This document shows, one piece after another, positions 1 to 7,804 of a DNA stretch of 45,125 nucleotides. Below the pieces are notes generated by a model, which was given only the letters and a program-made list of their open reading frames with translations, was not told where the DNA came from and ran no database searches. Source of the DNA: Pseudomonadota bacterium (GTDB lineage: Bacteria > Pseudomonadota > Alphaproteobacteria > Acetobacterales > Acetobacteraceae); contig JAJZNE010000141.1 in NCBI GenBank assembly GCA_021847995.1, positions 1 through 45,125 on the forward strand, read 5' to 3'. Position numbers and translations under genes: made by a program. The first letter of the stretch is position 1; each line of letters starts with the position of its first letter.

Positions 1-1
1 C

Positions 2-1060
2 GATGCCGAGGTGGTGGTGGAGGCCACCGGCAGCCCCGCCGCCGGCATCCGCCACGCCCGCCTCGCCATCGCCGCCGGCCGGCACATCGTCATGGTCAAC
101 GTGGAGGCCGACGTGCTCGCCGGGCCGCTGCTCGCCGAGGAGGCGCGGCGCGCCGGCGTTGTCTATTCCCTCGCCTACGGCGATCAGCCGGCGCTGGTGG
201 CCGAACTGGTCGATTGGGCGCGCGCCACCGGGTTCCGCGTCGTCGCCGCCGGCAAGGGCACGAGGTATCTGCCGCTCTATCATGCGGTGACGCCGGACGA
301 TGTCTGGACGCATTACGGGCTGACACCCGAACAGGCGCGGCAGGCGGGAATGAACCCGCAGATGTTCAACTCCTTCCTCGACGGCACGAAATCGGCGATC
401 GAGATGGTGGCGATCGCCAATGCCACCGGGCTTGACGTGCCGGCGCAGGGTCTGCTGTTCCCGCCCTGCGGTGTCGATGACCTGCCGCATGTGCTGCGCC
501 CGCGCGCTGCCGGCGGCGTGCTCGATCATGCCGGCATGGCGGAGGTCGTCTCCTCGCTGGAGCGTGACGGCCGGCCGGTGTTCCGCGATCTGCGCTGGGG
601 CGTCTATGTCGTGGTGGAGGCGCCGGGCGACTACGCCGCCGCCTGCTTCGCGCAATACGGCATGAAGACGGACGCGAGCGGGCGCTACGCCGCGCTCTAT
701 CGTCCATATCACATGATCGGCCTGGAGCTGGGTATTTCCGTCCTGTCGGCGGCGCTGCGCGGGGAGCCGACCGGCCAGCCGCAGGAATTCCGCGGCGACG
801 TCGCCGCCGTCGCCAAGCGGGCACTGCGTGAGGGCGAGACGCTGGACGGCGAAGGCGGCTACACGGTGTGGGGCCGCGCGCTGCCGGCGGCCACCAGCCT
901 CGCTCTCGGGGCGCTGCCGATCGGCCTCGCCCACCGCATGCGCCTCCATCGCGACGTGGCGGAGGGCGAGGTGGTGCTTTGGCAGGATGTCGCGCCGGCC
1001 GGCAACGATCCGCTGCTCGCAGCCGCGATCGAAGCCAGGCGCACGCTGGAACGGCGATAG
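2..1060 (+). CDS. Homoserine-dehydrogenase-like oxidoreductase with C-terminal SAF domain (5' truncated)
   Basis: The frame is open from the first complete codon of the window, so the N-terminus (the dinucleotide-binding GxGxxG) lies outside it. The visible part begins inside a Rossmann fold (VVVEATG), followed by VNVEADVL and AGKGTRYLP, a pattern seen in NAD(P)-dependent homoserine-dehydrogenase-like oxidoreductases. The C-terminal ~100 residues (from about GYTVWGRALPAA, with LHRDVAEGEVVLWQDV) look like an SAF domain, which is often fused to this enzyme class in sugar-acid and polyol catabolism. It converges on a sugar ABC importer on the other strand, so a role in oxidising the imported sugar or its product is plausible but inferred. 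The exact substrate cannot be read from the sequence. Confidence 0.8.
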   Translation, partial: DAEVVVEATGSPAAGIRHARLAIAAGRHIVMVNVEADVLAGPLLAEEARRAGVVYSLAYGDQPALVAELVDWARATGFRVVAAGKGTRYLPLYHAVTPDDVWTHYGLTPEQARQAGMNPQMFNSFLDGTKSAIEMVAIANATGLDVPAQGLLFPPCGVDDLPHVLRPRAAGGVLDHAGMAEVVSSLERDGRPVFRDLRWGVYVVVEAPGDYAAACFAQYGMKTDASGRYAALYRPYHMIGLELGISVLSAALRGEPTGQPQEFRGDVAAVAKRALREGETLDGEGGYTVWGRALPAATSLALGALPIGLAHRMRLHRDVAEGEVVLWQDVAPAGNDPLLAAAIEARRTLERR

Positions 1061-1115
1061 GCCGACCGGGCAGGCAATCCCCGCCGTCGCCGCGGCGGCG
1101 GGGATGATGCCATGA

Positions 1116-2213
1116 TCAGAAATTGAAATCGTTGATGTTCTGCCGGGTGAACACGAACGGTGCGCCGAGCAGGATTTCGCTGCCGTTGACCACCTTCAGC
1201 GAGCCCAGCTTGCCGGCCGTAACCTCGGTCGCGCCAGGCTTCAGTTTCCCGTCCACCACTGCGCGCATCACGTACACCGCCGCGTAGCCGAGATTGACCG
1301 GGTTCCACAGCACCACCGACTTCACGCAGTCGGATTTCACATAGGGCTTCATCGCGTTCGGGGTGGCAAGCCCGACCACCGCGACCTTGCCGCACAGATT
1401 GGCCCGCGTCACCGCCTCGGCCGAGGCCGGGGTGGCGACCGAGGTCATGCCGAACAGCCCGGCCAACTGGTCGCCATACTTGTTCAGCAGCGTGGAGGCC
1501 TGGTTGAAGGAAAGGATATTGTCCTCCTGCGCCTCCACCGTCTCCAGCCATTTCATCCTGGCGTGGCACTTCTGCGCATAGGCCCACATCTCGGCGATCC
1601 AGCGCGCCTGGTTGGGCGTGGTGAAGGTGCTGGTGACGATCGCGAAGGATTTGTCCTCGCCGATCTCCTTCGCCATGTTGTCGATCATCGCCTTGGCGAT
1701 GCCGTTGAACTCCGCCTGGTTGACGAACCATTCGCGTGCGTCGTAGCCGACGACGTGGATACCCTTGGACAGCGCCTTCTTCAGCACCGGCGCGATCGCC
1801 ACCGGGTCGTTGGCGGCGAACAGCACGCCGTTGACGCCGCGGGTGATGTTGTTGTCGATAAACTTGATCTGCTCGTCGATCTTGGCTTCCGTCGGCCCGT
1901 CGGTCGTGACACGGACATTGCCGAGTTCCTTCGCCGCCTCCTGCATGCCCTGGGAGGTGGCGTTGAAATAGCCGATGCCGATCAGCTTCGGCACGTCGAT
2001 CAGCGTGATCGGCTTGCCGGCGAGATCGGGCGGGTTGGTCGGTCGGCCGCCGTCATAGGGCCTGGCCGCCACCGTGCCGCCGCCGCCGTCGCAGGGCAGC
2101 GGGTTCACCGGCAGATCGTCGGCGCCGTCCCAGCGCGCGCCGGCAGCCCAGGCCCCGGGCCCCGCCAGCAGCGTGCCGGCCAGCGCAAGCGCAGTCAGCG
2201 TCAGTCGCTTCAT
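1116..2213 (-). CDS. Sugar ABC transporter periplasmic substrate-binding protein (RhaS/LsrB-like)
   Basis: A 365-residue protein with a Sec signal peptide (residues 1-24, ending AWA-A) and a type-1 periplasmic binding fold. The segments KLIGIGYFNATSQGM, VLFAANDPVAIAPVLKKAL, VVGLATPNAMKPYV and the C-terminal RQNINDFNF match the rhamnose (RhaS)/autoinducer-2 (LsrB) branch. By my alignment the AI-2 contacts of Salmonella LsrB are only partly kept: K35 is K76 and D116 is D158 and Q167 is Q202, but D166 is N201, P220 is M257 and A222 is S259. I therefore favour a sugar ligand over AI-2. An unusual ~45-residue Gly/Pro-rich stretch with one Cys lies between the signal peptide and the first strand. 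The ATG overlaps the upstream permease stop by 4 bp, as last gene of the importer operon. Confidence 0.88.
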   Translation of the reverse strand: MKRLTLTALALAGTLLAGPGAWAAGARWDGADDLPVNPLPCDGGGGTVAARPYDGGRPTNPPDLAGKPITLIDVPKLIGIGYFNATSQGMQEAAKELGNVRVTTDGPTEAKIDEQIKFIDNNITRGVNGVLFAANDPVAIAPVLKKALSKGIHVVGYDAREWFVNQAEFNGIAKAMIDNMAKEIGEDKSFAIVTSTFTTPNQARWIAEMWAYAQKCHARMKWLETVEAQEDNILSFNQASTLLNKYGDQLAGLFGMTSVATPASAEAVTRANLCGKVAVVGLATPNAMKPYVKSDCVKSVVLWNPVNLGYAAVYVMRAVVDGKLKPGATEVTAGKLGSLKVVNGSEILLGAPFVFTRQNINDFNF

Positions 2214-3220
2214 GGCTCATTCCTTCCCTTTTCTGTCGTCGGCCGCGGCGCCGGTGCCGGCGGCATCCGCCCGGACTCGCGCCGCCGCTCGGCGAAGTTG
2301 CTTACCAGGATCGACAGGATCAGGACAGTGCCGATGACGACGATGGTGGCATCGCCCTTGACCCCGGTCAGCGACAACCCGTCCTTGAGCAACTGGATCA
2401 GGGCGAGGCCGAGAACGGTGCCGACGATCGTGCCGGTACCCCCGAAGATGCTGGTGCCGCCCAGCACCACCGCGGCGATCACGTCGAGTTCCACGCCCAT
2501 GCCCATGTCGCTGCGCGTGGTGCCGACGCGCGAGACGAAAATCCATGCCGCCAGCCCGGCCATGAACCCCGAAGCGGTATAGACCGCGAGCTTGATGCGA
2601 TCGACCGGCAGGCCGGAGAAGCGCGCCGCCGTCTCGCTGTGCCCGATCGCCCGCAGCGCGCGGCCGAACGTCGTGCGCGCCAGCACCACGCCGAACAGGA
2701 CGATCGCCACCACCAGCACCCAAAGCTGTGCCGGCACGCCGAACAGCGTCCCCTGCCCGAGGGCCGCGAACCAGGGCGGATAGTTGCGCACCGAATGCGC
2801 CTGGCTGATGCCTTCGGCAAGGCCGCGGTACAGCGCCAGCGTCGCGATCGTCATGATCAGCGGCGGCACGCCGAGCCGGGTGATCACCCAGCCATTGACG
2901 AACCCGCCGGCCGCGCCCGCCGCCAGCGCGAAGCCGATCGCGAGCGGCAGCGGAAAGCCCCAGTTGTGCCAGGAATAGCCCAGCAGGATTGCACACATCC
3001 CGAGCGCCGAACCGACCGACAGGTCGATGCCGCCGGTGATGATGACGAAGGTCATCGGCATGGCGATCAGCCCGACCTCCGTCATCAGCAGGCCCTGGTT
3101 GAGCAGGTTGTCGAGGGTGAAGAACCGGTCGCTGAGCACCGCCAGCAGCGCCAGCGCCAGCACCAGGATCGCGGCCAGCACCGCTTCGTGCGCCGGCAGC
3201 TTCAACGGCCACGCCGTCAT
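2210..3220 (-). CDS. Sugar ABC transporter permease (second)
   Basis: 336-residue BPD_transp_2-type inner-membrane permease of the ribose/rhamnose/AI-2 class. It has about eight to ten hydrophobic segments and the family motif GGIDLSVGSALG after the second or third helix. I chose the ATG at 3220 because it overlaps the stop of the preceding permease by 4 bp (ATGA) and gives a normal family length; the frame stays open upstream through the preceding gene, but those codons read as low-complexity shadow. It pairs with the other permease to form a heterodimeric channel energised by the ATPase upstream. A short basic, proline-rich tail follows the last helix. Confidence 0.9.
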   Translation of the reverse strand: MTAWPLKLPAHEAVLAAILVLALALLAVLSDRFFTLDNLLNQGLLMTEVGLIAMPMTFVIITGGIDLSVGSALGMCAILLGYSWHNWGFPLPLAIGFALAAGAAGGFVNGWVITRLGVPPLIMTIATLALYRGLAEGISQAHSVRNYPPWFAALGQGTLFGVPAQLWVLVVAIVLFGVVLARTTFGRALRAIGHSETAARFSGLPVDRIKLAVYTASGFMAGLAAWIFVSRVGTTRSDMGMGVELDVIAAVVLGGTSIFGGTGTIVGTVLGLALIQLLKDGLSLTGVKGDATIVVIGTVLILSILVSNFAERRRESGRMPPAPAPRPTTEKGRNEP

Positions 3221-4191
3221 CGGATCAGCCCGCGCCGGCGTCGGCGCCACATGTCGGCGAGCACGGTGGCCAGGATCAGCGCGCCCTGCACCGCACGCAG
3301 CCAGAACGGCGAGATGCTGATGAAGATCAGCGATGATCCGATCGCGGCAATCAGGACCGCTGCCAGCGTCGAACCGACCACCGTGCCGGTGCCGCCCAGG
3401 ATGCTGACGCCGCCGACGACGGCGGCGGTGATCACGGTCAGCTCCAGGTTGGGCGGCACGGTCGATTGGATGACGGAAAGCTGGGTCGCGAATAGCACCG
3501 CGGCGAGCCCGGCGAAGGTTCCGTGGATCGCGAACACCATCATCACCGTGCGCGCCCGTCCGATGCCGCACAGCCGCGCCGCCTCGGCATTGCCGCCGAG
3601 CGCATAGAGGCTTCGGCCCGCGCCGGTGTTGCGCATCCACCACGCCGCCGCTGCGGTCAGCACCACCATCACCGCGACCGGCACCGGCACCACGCCGAAC
3701 AGCGACCATTGTGCGAGATGGTAGCCGTCCGGCAGATTGCTGATCCAGACACCGCCGGTGGCGCTGATCAGGCCGCCCTTGAGGATGCTGAGCATGCCGA
3801 GCGTCACCACGATCGAAGGAATGCCGAGGAAGGCGACCAGCGCGCCCTGCGCCGCCATCACCGCCGCGCCCAGCACCACCGGCACCAGCCACGCCAGCAC
3901 CACCGGCCAGCCGGCAACCGCGAGCGTGCCGCTCACCGTCGCCAGCACGCCGATCAGGGAGCCGACCGAGATGTCGATGTTGCCGGAGACGATCACCATG
4001 CTCATCCCGATCGCGGCGACCGCGACATAGGCGTTGCCGAGCAGGATGGTTTGCAGGTTGCGCGTGGCGACGAAGCGCGGATTGACCAGCCCGACCACCA
4101 CCAGCAGCGCCACGATCGCGAGCGCCAGCAGCCATTCCTGCGATATCGCGAAGCGTCGCGCGCGCGCCGGCCGCCGCCCCGCCCCGTTCAT
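3217..4191 (-). CDS. Sugar ABC transporter permease (first)
   Basis: 324-residue inner-membrane permease of the same family as its downstream neighbour, with the hallmark SGNIDISVGSLIG. The N-terminus is basic (RRPARARR) before the first helix, as expected for the cytoplasmic side. It overlaps the ATPase stop by 4 bp at its start and the second permease by 4 bp at its end, so translation of the four genes is probably coupled. The order ATPase, permease, permease, binding protein is that of rhaTPQS and lsrACDB operons. Confidence 0.9.
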   Translation of the reverse strand: MNGAGRRPARARRFAISQEWLLALAIVALLVVVGLVNPRFVATRNLQTILLGNAYVAVAAIGMSMVIVSGNIDISVGSLIGVLATVSGTLAVAGWPVVLAWLVPVVLGAAVMAAQGALVAFLGIPSIVVTLGMLSILKGGLISATGGVWISNLPDGYHLAQWSLFGVVPVPVAVMVVLTAAAAWWMRNTGAGRSLYALGGNAEAARLCGIGRARTVMMVFAIHGTFAGLAAVLFATQLSVIQSTVPPNLELTVITAAVVGGVSILGGTGTVVGSTLAAVLIAAIGSSLIFISISPFWLRAVQGALILATVLADMWRRRRRGLIR

Positions 4192-5699
4192 CCGCCCCCC
4201 ATCATCGCCGCTCCCACCCGCTCCTGTGTCGCCGCGGTGCCGGCGAATTCGCCGACGATGCGGCCCTGCCGCATCACCAGCACGCGGTCGCTCATGCCCA
4301 GCACCTCGGGCAGTTCGCTGGAAATCATCAGCACCGCCAGGCCGCGTCCGGCCAGATTGCTCATCAGCCGGTGAATCTCCGCCTTCGCGCCGACATCGAT
4401 GCCGCGCGTCGGCTCATCCAGGATCAGCACTTTGGGCTGCGCGGCAAGCCATTTGCCGAGCACGATCTTCTGCTGGTTGCCGCCCGAGAGTCGGCCGGCG
4501 ATCTGCTCGATGCCGGCGGTGCGCACGCCGAACCGCGCCACCACATCCGCCGCCAGCTTTGCTTCCGCCTCGCGGTCGATGAAGCCGAGGCGGGCGAGCG
4601 TGCCGAGCACGGCGAGCGAGGCGTTCTCCCGCACCGTCATCGGCCGCACCAGACCCTGCGTCGCCCGGTCCTCCGGCACATAGGCGATGCCGAGACGGCG
4701 GGCATCGGCGACCGAGCGCACCCGCGCGGCACGGCCGGCCACCCGCATCGTGCCGGCGGTGGCCGGCGTGATCCCGAAGATCGCCTGCGCCAGTTCGCTG
4801 CGTCCGGACCCGACCAGGCCGGCAAGCCCGACGATCTCGCCCTCATGCACCGCGAATGAAACGCCGTTGGTCGCCGGCGGGCGCGCGAGGTCGCTCAGCT
4901 CCAGCACCGGCCTGCCGCGCGGGGCGGTGACCTTCGGGAACAGGCTGTCGATCTGCCGCCCGACCATCATCTGGATCAGGCCGGCACGGTCGGTCTCGGC
5001 GACGCTGCGCGTGGCGACGTGCTGCCCGTCGCGCAGCACCGTCACCCGGTCCGCCAGCGCAAACACTTCCTCCAGCCGGTGACTGATATAGACCACGGCG
5101 ACCCCGCGCGCGCGCAGACGGCGCACGATCGCGAACAGCCGCTCCACGTCATGCCCGGTCAGCGCTGCCGTCGGCTCGTCCATGATCAGCAGGCGCGCGT
5201 CCTGCGACAGCGCGCGCAGGATTTCCACCCGCTGCCGGTTGCCCACCGACAGCGCGCCGACCACCTGCGAGGGATCGAGATCGGTGATATCGAGCGATTC
5301 GAGCAGCGCCTCCGTCGCGCTGCGCATCGCCTTCCAGTCGAGCCGCCGCCCGCGCCTCCGCGGCGCGTGGCCCATGAATACGTTTTCCGCCACCGTCAAT
5401 TCCGGGAACAGCAGCAGTTCCTGGTAGATGGTGGCGATGCCCGCCGCGCGCGCCGCCTGCGGCCCGACCAGCCGGATCGGGTGTCCGTCCAGCAGCAGCG
5501 AGCCGGCATCCGCCGCATGCACGCCGGAGATGATCTTGATCAGGGTCGATTTGCCGGCGCCGTTCTCGCCCAGCAGGGCATGCACCTCGCCCGGCCGGAT
5601 ATCGAACGACACGGCGCGCAGCGCCTGCACGCCGGGGAACGACTTGCCGATGCCGACGAGCGAAAGCAGCGGTGCGGCTACTGCGCCGTCTGCTTCCAC
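4188..5699 (-). CDS. Sugar ABC transporter ATP-binding protein (two-domain, RbsA/RhaT type)
   Basis: A 503-residue tandem ABC ATPase. The N-terminal domain has Walker A GENGAGKST (residues 44-52), signature LSVGNRQ and Walker B LLIMDEPT. The C-terminal domain has the degenerate Walker A usual in this family (GLVGSGRSE, no Lys), signature LSGGNQQ and VLILDEPTRG. It couples ATP hydrolysis to the two permeases. The start is a GTG at 5699, 22 bp inside the end of the upstream isomerase gene and preceded at short distance by AGGTGGAG; no better start lies further in before the first strand. The overlap suggests that the importer can be read from the isomerase transcript, although the two functions look unrelated. 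Confidence 0.9.
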   Translation of the reverse strand: MEADGAVAAPLLSLVGIGKSFPGVQALRAVSFDIRPGEVHALLGENGAGKSTLIKIISGVHAADAGSLLLDGHPIRLVGPQAARAAGIATIYQELLLFPELTVAENVFMGHAPRRRGRRLDWKAMRSATEALLESLDITDLDPSQVVGALSVGNRQRVEILRALSQDARLLIMDEPTAALTGHDVERLFAIVRRLRARGVAVVYISHRLEEVFALADRVTVLRDGQHVATRSVAETDRAGLIQMMVGRQIDSLFPKVTAPRGRPVLELSDLARPPATNGVSFAVHEGEIVGLAGLVGSGRSELAQAIFGITPATAGTMRVAGRAARVRSVADARRLGIAYVPEDRATQGLVRPMTVRENASLAVLGTLARLGFIDREAEAKLAADVVARFGVRTAGIEQIAGRLSGGNQQKIVLGKWLAAQPKVLILDEPTRGIDVGAKAEIHRLMSNLAGRGLAVLMISSELPEVLGMSDRVLVMRQGRIVGEFAGTAATQERVGAAMMGGG

Positions 5700-6622
5700 A
5701 ACTCCACCTGATCGATGCGGATCGGATCCTGTTGCAGCATGTCAGCAACGTATTTGCGCTGCATCTGCACTTCCCGCTCCTGGCGCATCGCGCGCACCAG
5801 GATTTCGCGCGCTTCCGCAAGTGTCGCCACCGCCGGCGGGCGGATGCCGAGCACCTTCACCACATGCCAGCCGTCGGGCGTGCGCACCGGTTCGCTCACC
5901 GCACCGCTGGCAAGCGGGCCGAGGGTCTGGCGCAGGTTCGGAACCAGCACGTCCTCCCGCACCCATCCGAGGTCGCCGCCATTCTGCGCGGATGTCTTGT
6001 CGTCGGACGATTGTTTTGCAATCTGGCCAAAATCCTTGTGCCCATCGACGATCTGCTTGCGCAGATCGGCGGCGCGCTTCTGTGCCTGGGTATCTTCGGC
6101 CGCCGGCGCATCCTGCGGCACGTTGATCAGGATTTGCGCCAGATGATACTGGCGCGGCAGCATCAGCTTGCCCTTGTTGGCCTCATAGGCTGCGGCAATC
6201 TGCTGATCCGTCGGAAAATCAGCCGGCAGCGGCGCCTGCGCAGCGAGGTAGCTCTCGGCGATGGCGCTCTGCTTCGCCTGCTCGGCGCGATAGACGACAT
6301 CCGGCCGCTGGTCCCATTTGTCCGCCCTGGCACGCTCCAGCAGCACCAGCTGCACCAGCCGGTCGCGTACCCGTTGCAGCAGCAGGCGCGGGTCGCGCTG
6401 CATCTGCTGGCGCGTTTCCGGATCGGCATTGGCGAGCATGGCGCGCACCTGGCTCGCGGTCACGGTGATGGTGCCGCGCTGCGCGACCACCGGATCGGCC
6501 GGCGCGGCATCATCGGCGCGTGCCGGCAGGCACGGCAGCGCCAGCGCGAGCGTGCAGGCGAGCACGAGGCTCCGTCCCTGAGCGCCCCACGGTCGGATGG
6601 GCACGGCGGCAGCCTGTCGCAT
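5678..6622 (-). CDS. Periplasmic parvulin-type peptidylprolyl isomerase
   Basis: A 314-residue protein with a signal peptide (basic stretch, hydrophobic LVLACTLALALPCL, cleavage near ARA-D). A SurA/PrsA-like helical N-domain (about residues 50-170) precedes one PpiC/parvulin domain (about 175-285) with the family pattern DFGQIAKQSSDD, GGDLGWV and TPDGWHVVKV. It would catalyse proline cis-trans isomerisation during folding of exported and outer-membrane proteins. I chose ATG 6622 because GGGAGAAAGAG lies just upstream and the signal peptide follows directly; the frame extends further upstream but reads as low-complexity Arg/Pro sequence. Confidence 0.88.
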   Translation of the reverse strand: MRQAAAVPIRPWGAQGRSLVLACTLALALPCLPARADDAAPADPVVAQRGTITVTASQVRAMLANADPETRQQMQRDPRLLLQRVRDRLVQLVLLERARADKWDQRPDVVYRAEQAKQSAIAESYLAAQAPLPADFPTDQQIAAAYEANKGKLMLPRQYHLAQILINVPQDAPAAEDTQAQKRAADLRKQIVDGHKDFGQIAKQSSDDKTSAQNGGDLGWVREDVLVPNLRQTLGPLASGAVSEPVRTPDGWHVVKVLGIRPPAVATLAEAREILVRAMRQEREVQMQRKYVADMLQQDPIRIDQVELWKQTAQ

Positions 6623-6839
6623 CGCAGTTCTCTTTCTCCCTGACCCACCGGAATCGGGCGGCGGCGGGCGCATGTTAGCCGAATCGGGCGGGCGCGCCAC
6701 CCGCGCTTCACGTCGCCGCGCGCGTTCCCGCACCACGCCCCCCGTCATCGGCCGACAGCCTGGCTGCGGCGCCCCGGCGGTTGCGCCGCGGGCGGCTGTA
6801 CTGCACCGTCCCCGCCGCTGACGGCAACGGAGAATGGCG

Positions 6840-7796
6840 ATGCGACGCAAACTGATCCTGGACGTGGACACCGGCACCGACGACGCCGTCGCGGTGATGC
6901 TGGCCGCCCTGCATCCCGGCCTCGACCTGATCGGCTGCACCACGGTCAACGGCAACATCCCGGTCGGCTTCTGCACGGAGAATACGCTGCGCGTGCTGGA
7001 TCATATCGGGCGGGGCACCATCCCGGTTCACGAGGGCCTGGCGCGCCCCCTCGCCCGCCCCGACTTCCCGGTCCCGCGCCACGAACGCGACCATGCCGGC
7101 CGCTACCACCCGGACCTGCTGCCCGTGCCGCCCACCGCCCTGCGCAAGCAGGCGACCGGCGCCGTCGAGTTCCTGATCGAAACCTACCGCGCCGCCACCG
7201 AGCCGGTCACCCTGGTCGCGGTGGCGCCGCTGTCCAACATCGCCGCCGCCCTCGCCCTCGACCCGACCTTCGTCGAGCGGGTACCGGAACTGGTGATCAT
7301 GGGCGGCGGGCATGAGATCGGCAATGTCACGCCGGCGGCCGAGTTCAACATCTGGGCCGATCCGGAGGCGGCGGCGATGGTGTTCGCCGCCGGATTCCGC
7401 CGCGTCACCCTGGTGCCGCTCGATGCCACCCACCGCGCCCTGATCTCGCGCGAACACTGCACGCTGCTGGCGGCGCTGGGCACGCCGGCCGGCCGGGCGG
7501 CAGCGGATTTCATCGGCCACCGGATCGCCGTGCATGACGCGCACCAGCCCCAGGGGGTGCCGCACACGACGCCGGTCCATGACGCGCTCGCCGTCGGCGC
7601 GCTGGTGGAACCCGCTCTGCTCACCACCCACCGTCTCCATGTCGCGGTGGAGACACAGGGTGCCCTGACGATCGGCCGCACCGTCATCGACACGCATTTC
7701 CGCGGCGGCCAGCCGCCGAACTGCGAGGTGGCACTGCATGCCGACGCCGCCGGGTTCGCCGACCTGCTGCTGCGCAGCTTCGCCGCGAAGGCCTGA
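6840..7796 (+). CDS. Inosine/uridine-preferring nucleoside hydrolase family protein
   Basis: A 318-residue protein with the diagnostic N-terminal calcium-binding motif DVDTGTDDA (residues 8-16), the mid-protein NIWADPEAA, and the C-terminal TPVHDA with the conserved catalytic His and calcium-binding Asp. It hydrolyses the N-glycosidic bond of a ribonucleoside to base plus ribose; specificity cannot be told from sequence. Two ATGs lie close together (6834 and 6840). GGAG at 6829-6832 is 1 base from the first but 7 bases from the second, so the second is the better start. The gene is divergent from the isomerase and convergent with the GMC oxidoreductase, with 8 bp between stop codons. Confidence 0.9.
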   Translation: MRRKLILDVDTGTDDAVAVMLAALHPGLDLIGCTTVNGNIPVGFCTENTLRVLDHIGRGTIPVHEGLARPLARPDFPVPRHERDHAGRYHPDLLPVPPTALRKQATGAVEFLIETYRAATEPVTLVAVAPLSNIAAALALDPTFVERVPELVIMGGGHEIGNVTPAAEFNIWADPEAAAMVFAAGFRRVTLVPLDATHRALISREHCTLLAALGTPAGRAAADFIGHRIAVHDAHQPQGVPHTTPVHDALAVGALVEPALLTTHRLHVAVETQGALTIGRTVIDTHFRGGQPPNCEVALHADAAGFADLLLRSFAAKA

Positions 7797-7804
7797 CCGC
7801 GCCG

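Noticed and set aside
2210-4135. A single 641-residue permease fusion
   Set aside because: The N-terminal 305 residues are a shadow of the other permease read in the wrong frame; the real gene starts at 3220 with a 4-bp overlap.
1116-5699. A quorum-sensing autoinducer-2 uptake (lsr) operon
   Set aside because: Three of six AI-2 contact positions differ and there is no lsrK, lsrF, lsrG or lsrR nearby.
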